From positions 1-19,557 of the forward strand of contig CACYNZ010000018.1 in assembly GCA_902775835.1 (NCBI GenBank): a stretch of DNA of 19,557 nucleotides. Reading direction: 5' to 3'. Below the pieces are notes generated by a model. That model had not been told where the DNA came from. It saw only the letters and a program-made list of their open reading frames with translations, and did no database searches. This document shows positions 14,989 to 19,557 of this stretch, one piece after another. This stretch comes from an uncultured Eubacteriales bacterium. GTDB taxonomy: Bacteria; Bacillota_A; Clostridia; Christensenellales; Aristaeellaceae. A program made the position numbers and the translations under genes. The stretch's first letter is position 1; every line of letters starts with the position of its first letter.

Positions 14989-16053
14989 ATGCTCGAAAAA
15001 TACGAATGGATTCTGGAGCGTTACGAAGAGCTCTCTCAGATGATCGTGCAGCCGGAAGTGCTCCAGGATCCGCAGCGCTATCAGAAGGCCCTGCAGGAGC
15101 GCTCCGGGCTTCAGGAAAAGGTGGATGCATATCACGCCTACCGGAAGCTGTGTGATCAGATCCAGGATGCGCGCGCCATGCTGGATGATCCGGACCTGGC
15201 CGGCATTGCCCGGGAAGAGCTTCAGGAGCTCACGCCGAAAAAGGAAGAAGCGGAAAAGCAGCTTCAGCTGTATCTCCTGCCCCCGGACCCGGATGCCGGC
15301 CGCAATGTGGTCATGGAAATCCGTTCCGGCGCCGGCGGTGAGGAGGCCTGCCTGTTCGCCGCGGACCTTCTGCGCATGTATGATCATTACTGCACCCGGC
15401 ACCGCCTGCGCATGCAGGTGGTCTCCCTGTCGGACACGGATCTGGGCGGCATCCGCGAAGTCAGCTGCCTGATCACCGGACCGGACGCCTGGTCACTGTT
15501 CAAGTATGAGAGCGGCGTGCACCGGGTTCAGCGCGTTCCCGTCACTGATTCCACCGGGAAAAAGCAGACCAGCACCTGCACCGTGGCCGTGCTTCCCGAA
15601 GCCGAGGAAGTGGATATCACCATTGATCCCCGGGATATCCGCATGGATGTCTACCGTTCCACCGGTCACGGCGGCCAGTGCATCAATACCACGGACTCCG
15701 CCGTCCGGCTCACGCATATTCCCAGCGGCATGGTGGTGACATGTCAGGATCAGAAATCCCAGCTGCGCAACCGGGAAACCGCCATGGTGCTTCTGCGTTC
15801 CCGCCTGCTGGAAAAGATGCGTTCCGAGAAGGACCGGGATTATGCCGAAAACCGGCGGCTTCAGGTGGGCACCGGTGACCGGTCCGAGCGTATCCGGACT
15901 TACAATTTTCATGAAAGCCGCGTGACCGATCACCGGATCGGACTGACCCTGTACCGCATTTCAGAGATCATGGACGGGGACCTGGACGAGATCGTCACTC
16001 AGCTGCGCACAGAGGAACAGGCCAGGCGGCTGCAGCAGCTGCAGGAAGCCTGA
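14989..16053 (+). CDS. prfA: Peptide chain release factor 1
   Basis: RF1 recognises UAA and UAG in the ribosomal A site and triggers hydrolysis of peptidyl-tRNA. The 354-residue length is normal. The codon-recognition tripeptide is PVT at residues 184-186, the PxT form that marks RF1 rather than RF2. The catalytic GGQ is at residues 228-230 within STGHGGQCINTTDSAVRL, a variant common in Clostridia. ATG 14989 is preceded by AAAGGAG at a good distance; an in-frame ATG at 14863 lies inside prmC and is rejected. sua5 follows after 13 bases. Confidence 0.97.
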   Translation: MLEKYEWILERYEELSQMIVQPEVLQDPQRYQKALQERSGLQEKVDAYHAYRKLCDQIQDARAMLDDPDLAGIAREELQELTPKKEEAEKQLQLYLLPPDPDAGRNVVMEIRSGAGGEEACLFAADLLRMYDHYCTRHRLRMQVVSLSDTDLGGIREVSCLITGPDAWSLFKYESGVHRVQRVPVTDSTGKKQTSTCTVAVLPEAEEVDITIDPRDIRMDVYRSTGHGGQCINTTDSAVRLTHIPSGMVVTCQDQKSQLRNRETAMVLLRSRLLEKMRSEKDRDYAENRRLQVGTGDRSERIRTYNFHESRVTDHRIGLTLYRISEIMDGDLDEIVTQLRTEEQARRLQQLQEA

Positions 16054-16066
16054 GGAGGAAAACAGA

Positions 16067-17125
16067 TTGGAAACAAGCATACTTGCACCGGATGAAAAAG
16101 GTCTGCAGCTGGCCTCGCGCCTCCTGAAAGACGGAGAACTGGTAGCCTTTCCCACGGAAACCGTATACGGCCTGGGCGCCAATGCCATGAACGCCGATGC
16201 CGTGCGCCGGATCTTTGAAGCCAAGGGCCGCCCGGCGGACAATCCTCTGATCGTGCACGTATATGACCGGGCTCAGCTCGACGAATTCTGCACGGTTCCG
16301 CCGCTGGCTGAAAAGCTCATGTCCGCTTTCTGGCCCGGCCCGCTCACCGTGCTGTGCCCCAAGAAGCCCTGCCTGCCGGACGTGGTCACAGCCGGGCTGT
16401 CCACCGTGGCCGTGCGCATGCCCAGCCATCCCGTGGCGGCGGCCATGCTGCGCGCCTGTGCCCTGCCCATTGCCGCGCCTTCCGCCAACCGGTCCGGACG
16501 CCCGAGTCCCACCACGGCGGCGCATGTCATGCAGGACATGGACGGACGGATCCCGCTGATCCTGGACGGCGGCAGCTGTGATGTGGGCCTGGAATCCACC
16601 GTGGTGGATGTCTGTCACGGCGCACCCACCATTCTGCGTCCCGGCGGCATTACCCGGGACATGCTGGAACAGGTGCTGGGCAGGGTCGAACTGGCCCCGT
16701 CCATTCTCAGCCCGCTGAAAGAGGGCGAAAAGGCGCTGTCCCCCGGCATGCGCTACCGGCACTATGCCCCGCAGGGCAGTGTAACACTCGTGGACGGAGA
16801 CGAGGAAGAGGTTATTGCCGCCATGAAGCTGCTGGCAGCATCCGCCCGGGCCGAAGGCCGTTCCTGCTGTCTGCTCTGCTTTGATGAGCATGAGAAGATG
16901 CTTTCCGGACTCCCCTGCCATCTGCTGGGCAGCAAGGCGCATCCGGAAGAAACCGCGCATGTGCTCTTTGACGTGCTGCGCAGCCTGGATGACGAGCATA
17001 TGGAATGCATCTATTCCGAAGTCATGCCCCCGGAGGGCGTGGGCCTGGCGGTCATGAACCGGCTTGGAAGGGCCGCTTCCTTTCAGCGCATTCAGGCCTG
17101 CGATGTGCTTGCATCTGCCCAGTAA
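16067..17125 (+). CDS. sua5: L-threonylcarbamoyladenylate synthase, long Sua5 form
   Basis: Sua5/YwlC makes threonylcarbamoyl-AMP from threonine, bicarbonate and ATP, the first step of t6A37 formation in tRNAs reading ANN codons. The YrdC-like domain fills residues 1 to about 205 and shows VAFPTETVYGLGANA, KGRPADNPLIVHV and PSANRSGRPSPT. A linker with MRYRHYAPQG leads to the C-terminal Sua5 domain (about 235-352), giving the long two-domain form. No ATG fits: TTG 16067 is the likely start, with GAGGAGGAA six bases upstream. The product supplies the substrate modification acted on by MtaB at 7503-8792. Gene order prmC-prfA-sua5 is the standard Bacillota arrangement. I see no clear terminator before the next promoter at 17154. 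Confidence 0.94.
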   Translation: METSILAPDEKGLQLASRLLKDGELVAFPTETVYGLGANAMNADAVRRIFEAKGRPADNPLIVHVYDRAQLDEFCTVPPLAEKLMSAFWPGPLTVLCPKKPCLPDVVTAGLSTVAVRMPSHPVAAAMLRACALPIAAPSANRSGRPSPTTAAHVMQDMDGRIPLILDGGSCDVGLESTVVDVCHGAPTILRPGGITRDMLEQVLGRVELAPSILSPLKEGEKALSPGMRYRHYAPQGSVTLVDGDEEEVIAAMKLLAASARAEGRSCCLLCFDEHEKMLSGLPCHLLGSKAHPEETAHVLFDVLRSLDDEHMECIYSEVMPPEGVGLAVMNRLGRAASFQRIQACDVLASAQ

Positions 17126-17153
17126 CGATGCGAAAAAATCTGAAAACAGGGCC

Positions 17154-17183
17154 TTGACTTTTCCGCCGGCTCCGTGCTATCAT
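17154..17183 (+). promoter_or_regulatory. Sigma-A promoter for the T-box leader and trpX
   Basis: TTGACT (17154-17159) and TATCAT (17178-17183) are separated by 18 bp, with GTGC just ahead of the -10 box. Transcription would start near 17190, shortly before stem I of the T-box. Confidence 0.75.
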
Positions 17184-17204
17184 CTTCACAACTTCAAAAG
17201 AAAC

Positions 17205-17454
17205 CGTTGACGGAGAGAAGTAACATTCCCCCAGCACGTCAAAGGGAGCCGCTGACAGTGGAACGGCGGTACGTGCCAGAATGCGAATGGACTCCGGAGG
17301 GTCCTGCCGATATGTAGGCGGGAACGGGATGCGCACCCGTGATCAAGGCGACGCATATCATGTGTATGCGGTTAAGTGCATTCCTGATGGAATGAAACTG
17401 AGTGGCACCACGGAAATTCCGCCTCAGTCAGCATCTGCTGGCTGAGGCGTTTTT
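17205..17454 (+). promoter_or_regulatory. T-box riboswitch, tryptophan-specific
   Basis: This leader senses uncharged tRNA and controls read-through into trpX. Stem I closes through CGGAG (17211-17215) with CTCCG (17292-17296), continuing CATTC/GAATG (17224-17228, 17279-17283) and GCACGT/ACGTGC (17234-17239, 17271-17276). The specifier loop has AGTA (17219-17222) opposite GAA followed by TGG (17288-17290) and A, so the specifier codon is UGG, tryptophan. Further helices are CCTGCC/GGCGGG (17303-17322), ACGGG/CCCGT (17324-17340) and CGCATA/TATGCG (17352-17370). The T-box sequence GAGTGGCACCACGG (17400-17413) contains TGGC, which pairs with GCCA, the acceptor end expected for bacterial tRNA-Trp with discriminator G. 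Together with the terminator at 17420-17454 this explains nearly all of the 366-base gap. Confidence 0.93.
17420..17454 (+). terminator. T-box conditional terminator
   Basis: A 14-bp stem with one G-U pair (CGCCTCAGTCAGCA 17420-17433, TGCTGGCTGAGGCG 17436-17449) with a very short loop is followed by five T residues. It lies just after the T-box sequence, where uncharged tRNA-Trp would favour the antiterminator instead. Confidence 0.93.
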
Positions 17455-17491
17455 CATGAAATCAAAAAGCATTTGAAAGGACGGTATCACC

Positions 17492-18811
17492 ATGAAAAAG
17501 ATCGTAGCTCTGATTCTTGCCCTCGCGCTGGTTCTCTGTGCATGCGTTTTTGCTTCCGCTGAGGAAGGCAAGGTGTACCGCATTGGCATCTCTCAGTTCG
17601 CCGTGCATGGTTCTCTGGACAACTGCCGTGAAGGCTTCCTTCAGGGACTTGCCGAGGAAGGCATTTCTGAGGAAAAAGGCAATCTCGTGATTGACTACCA
17701 GAATTCCAATGCCGATACCAGCACCACCGCCCTGATCTCCGATCAGTTTGTGTCCGCCGGCTATGACCTGATCTGCGCCATCGCCACGCCCTCTGCCGCC
17801 AGCGCGTTCAACGCTGCCCAGGACAAGGGTATCCCGGTGATCTACACTGCCGTCTCCGATCCCGTATCCTCCCAGCTGGCCAGGAACGACGGCACCAATC
17901 CCGGACAGATCACGGGCACATCCGACGCCCTGCCTGTGGAAGCCCAGCTGAAGCTGATCCGTGCGCTCATGCCCGACGCCACAAAGATCGGCATTCTGCA
18001 CACCACCTCCGAAACCAACTCCGATTCCACACTGGCCGTCTACCGCCAGCTGGCCGGCAACTATGGCTTCGAAATCATTGACAAGGGCATTTCCAGCACC
18101 GCTGACCTCGCCCAGGCCCTGGATGTCCTGCTGCCCATGGTGGACTGCACCACCAACCTGACTGACAACACCGTGGTTCAGAGCCTGCCCCTGGTGCTGG
18201 ACGAGTCCGCTTCCGCCGGAAAGCCCGTGTTCGGCAGCGAGATCGAACAGGTGCGCATGGGCTGCGTTGCCTCCGAAGGCCTTGAATATCTGGAACTGGG
18301 ACGCCAGACCGGACGCATGGCCGCGAAGGTGCTCAAGGGTGAAGCCACCGCTGAGAGCATTCCCTTTGAAACCATCACCAACTCCTATCTGTACGTAAAC
18401 GAAGCGGCCATGGCCCAGTTCGGGCTCACGCTTCCGGAAGAACTGAAAGAGCGCGTTTTCATCGCCTGCACGATGGAGAATCAGCGACGGGCAGACGAGC
18501 GGCTGCCCATCTTTCAACGCACGCCGCTTGCGCATCGCGAAATCATCATCGAGCCGATGCTGGAAGCTGTCGACTTTCACGGTTCGCTTTCTGGCATTGA
18601 ACGCGTCACCGTAGGAGGAGAATCCGGACGAATGGCTCGCCCTTGTCGTTATGAATGGATCTTAGATGTACGCCGCCAATGTGAAGAGGCAGGTGTCGGT
18701 TTCCACTTTATGCAGACGGGCGGCAACTTCTACAAAGACGGAAAAAATTATCAACTCACGCACAGGGTGCAAATAGCACAGGCAGCCCGCGCAAACATCA
18801 ACATCTTATGA
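17492..18811 (+). CDS. trpX: TrpX-type tryptophan ABC transporter binding protein, C-terminus replaced by DUF5131 sequence (chimeric ORF)
   Basis: Residues 1 to about 320 are a TrpX-like solute-binding protein (ABC_sub_bind family, PF04392). There is a signal peptide (MKKIVALILALALVLCACVF, with Cys18 as a possible lipoprotein cysteine or cleavage after ASA). Family blocks follow: VYRIGISQFAVHGSLDNCREG, LICAIATPSA, PVIYTAVSDPVSS and GTSDALPVE. The upstream UGG T-box supports tryptophan uptake as its role. Family proteins end near LTLPEELK, which here lies at about residues 312-320. The frame then continues for ~120 residues of unrelated DUF5131 sequence. The trpY permease and trpZ ATPase genes that should follow are missing. 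AAAGGACGG precedes ATG 17492. Only the trpX part should be taken as a real gene; the 439-residue fusion is probably not a natural protein. Confidence 0.85.
   Translation: MKKIVALILALALVLCACVFASAEEGKVYRIGISQFAVHGSLDNCREGFLQGLAEEGISEEKGNLVIDYQNSNADTSTTALISDQFVSAGYDLICAIATPSAASAFNAAQDKGIPVIYTAVSDPVSSQLARNDGTNPGQITGTSDALPVEAQLKLIRALMPDATKIGILHTTSETNSDSTLAVYRQLAGNYGFEIIDKGISSTADLAQALDVLLPMVDCTTNLTDNTVVQSLPLVLDESASAGKPVFGSEIEQVRMGCVASEGLEYLELGRQTGRMAAKVLKGEATAESIPFETITNSYLYVNEAAMAQFGLTLPEELKERVFIACTMENQRRADERLPIFQRTPLAHREIIIEPMLEAVDFHGSLSGIERVTVGGESGRMARPCRYEWILDVRRQCEEAGVGFHFMQTGGNFYKDGKNYQLTHRVQIAQAARANINIL
18440..18475. other. Junction between two unrelated DNA segments
   Basis: Within this stretch the protein changes from the TrpX C-terminus (LPEELKER) to an internal DUF5131 segment (VFIACTMENQRRADERLP). 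Base use also changes: GC-rich third positions before, mixed after. The exact breakpoint cannot be fixed; GAGCGCGTTTTC around 18449-18460 is the most likely place. No insertion sequence end or att-like repeat is visible here. Confidence 0.8.
18456..18811 (+). pseudogene. C-terminal fragment of a DUF5131 family (phage Gp37/Gp68-like) protein
   Basis: About 118 residues match the C-terminal part of DUF5131 proteins: VFIACTMENQRRADERLPIF, HREIIIEPMLEAVD, GIERVTVGGESG, RPCRYEWILDVRRQC and VGFHFMQTGGNF with a basic end. The family is radical-SAM-like in its N-terminal part and of unknown function; that N-terminal half, with any cluster cysteines, is missing here because of the junction. The stop codon overlaps the ATG of the next gene (ATGA), a normal operon overlap, which indicates that the sequence from here on is a natural neighbourhood of its own source genome. 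Confidence 0.82.
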
Positions 18812-19176
18812 ACATAGAAACATTTCGCAATCATTGCCTTTCATTGAAGGGCGTAACAGAAAAAATGCCTTTCACCAATGCAACGAATGAATACGACAGC
18901 AATCTGCTGGTATTCTCCATTGGCGACAAGTGGTTTGGCTTTGTCAACATAGAGACGTTCGACTTCTGCAATCTCAAGTCTTCGCCCGACGTATCCGCCC
19001 AACTGCAAGCGGAATTCGACGCCGTGCGTCCGGGCTATCACATGAACCATCGCCATTGGATTTCGGTCTACTTCAATCATGACATGCCCGACGAGCGCAT
19101 CTTTGAACTTGTAGACGACGCTTACCATCGCGTGTTGGCCTCACTGCCCAAGCGCGAACAAGCAAAATACTTGTAA
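18808..19176 (+). CDS. MmcQ/YjbR family protein
   Basis: The 122-residue protein has the MmcQ/YjbR (CyaY-like fold) pattern: MNIETFRNHCLSLKGVTEKMPF at the N-terminus, LVFSIGDKWFGFVN, FCNLKSSP and PGYHMNHRHWISVYF, then DERIFELVDDAYHRVLASLP. Family members are small proteins of uncertain function, some described as DNA-binding. The start overlaps the stop of the DUF5131 fragment by four bases. Codon use (TTG, TTT, CAA, TAT) and the lack of a strong Shine-Dalgarno site differ from the genes before 18.4 kb and are closer to Bacteroidota such as Prevotella or Bacteroides; this lineage call is an impression, not a search result. Confidence 0.85.
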   Translation: MNIETFRNHCLSLKGVTEKMPFTNATNEYDSNLLVFSIGDKWFGFVNIETFDFCNLKSSPDVSAQLQAEFDAVRPGYHMNHRHWISVYFNHDMPDERIFELVDDAYHRVLASLPKREQAKYL

Positions 19177-19383
19177 GTCCCCCTCCTTTGCTTTCATGGA
19201 ATAATAATTAGGTGCAAGCCTACTTTGTCTTAAATTAAAACGACACCTGAAGCAGACTTCTCTCTGTTCCAAGTGCCGTTCCCTATTCGTCGATATTGTT
19301 TGCCTACTTTATCCCGTTCGACCGCCTTTGTAGTATACTGAATAAGTTGACACTTCGTTGAAACAAAAAAAGAAGAAAAAGAA

Positions 19384-19557
19384 ATGAATCAGTACACTGA
19401 AGAGGAAATATTCTGTTATTAAAAGAGTACTTAGAAAGTGGCAAACGCTTAAAAGATTTTGCCAGGGTTAAGGGGATTCCAATGACGACCCTATATAGTT
19501 GGAAGTCGTCCTACGGTTTTCCTGATTTAGAAGCATTAACTGCAATGGCAAGAGAGA
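19384..19557 (+). pseudogene. 5' fragment of a transposase-like helix-turn-helix gene, frameshifted or mis-started, cut by window end
   Basis: ATG 19384 reads MNQYTEEEIFCY and stops at 19420-19422. A second frame, open from about 19410 to the window end, reads LLLKEYLESGKRLKDF, then ARVKGIPMTTLYSWKSSYG and FPDLEALTAMARE. That is the usual layout of an insertion-sequence OrfA: a helix-turn-helix (KDFARVKGIPMTTLYSWK) after a short acidic start. Joining the frames needs a one-base change near 19410-19420, so this is either a broken gene, a sequence error, or a gene with an unusual start. Upstream, 19334-19353 contains TATACTG followed by AAGTTGACAC, which recalls IS3/IS150-type ends, but I cannot confirm it. 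The 207 bases between the MmcQ stop and here are AT-rich and hold no other gene I can see. Confidence 0.45.

Noticed and set aside
15661..15700. RF1 catalytic loop reading GHGGQC instead of the E. coli-like GAGGQH
   Set aside because: GGQ itself is intact and this variant is, to my knowledge, usual in Clostridia.
18456..19176. A prophage, suggested by the 'phage Gp37/Gp68' label of DUF5131
   Set aside because: DUF5131 proteins are widespread in chromosomes, and no phage structural, integrase or lysis gene is present.
19218..19310. GCCTACTTT present twice (19218-19226 and 19302-19310)
   Set aside because: Nine bases in AT-rich spacer, without a matching boundary or gene, is within chance.
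1..19557. CRISPR arrays, tRNA or rRNA genes
   Set aside because: No regularly spaced repeats and no cloverleaf or rRNA sequence were seen on either strand; gaps between genes are short and explained by promoters, terminators and the T-box.

Overview
The first ~18.45 kb look like chromosomal DNA of a GC-rich, low-GC-codon-avoiding member of the Bacillota (Clostridia), probably uncultured. The evidence is gene order (prmA-rsmE-mtaB-HIT-rpsU and rho-rpmE-DUF1385-prmC-prfA-sua5, both typical of this phylum), strong Shine-Dalgarno sites, sigma-A promoters with 17-18 bp spacers, intrinsic terminators, and a T-box riboswitch. I cannot name a family. All genes lie on the + strand.

Layout. 1-539: 3' end of ispE (isoprenoid precursor synthesis). 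584-2697: a promoter, an xpaC-telA pair, and a terminator. 2720-8792: a tightly packed run of coaE, a membrane lytic transglycosylase, an oligopeptide-type binding protein, prmA, rsmE and mtaB, with several overlaps. 8833-9177: a HIT protein. 9216-9530: rpsU as a monocistronic unit with its own promoter and terminator. 9619-12608: promoter, a TRM11-like methyltransferase and rho, coupled by a 4-base overlap. 12659-12981: rpmE with its own promoter and terminator. 13078-17125: DUF1385 protein, prmC, prfA and a long-form Sua5. 17154-17491: promoter plus a tryptophan T-box leader. From 17492: trpX, a tryptophan-type ABC binding protein.

Much of the window serves translation and its termination: S21, L31, RF1 and the enzyme that methylates it, ribosomal protein and 16S rRNA methylation, and two steps of t6A-type tRNA modification (Sua5, MtaB).

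Two things stand out. First, the Rho protein at the canonical rho locus keeps its RNA-binding fold but has lost most of its ATPase residues (Walker A glycine and threonine, the catalytic glutamate, the Q-loop and others) while remaining an intact 632-codon gene. This is the best candidate for undescribed biology here. Second, at about 18440-18475 trpX runs in frame into the C-terminal part of an unrelated DUF5131 protein, followed by an MmcQ/YjbR gene and AT-richer DNA ending in a transposase-like fragment. The last ~1.1 kb looks like DNA from another lineage (Bacteroidota-like), so the contig is either chimeric or carries a recent recombination.
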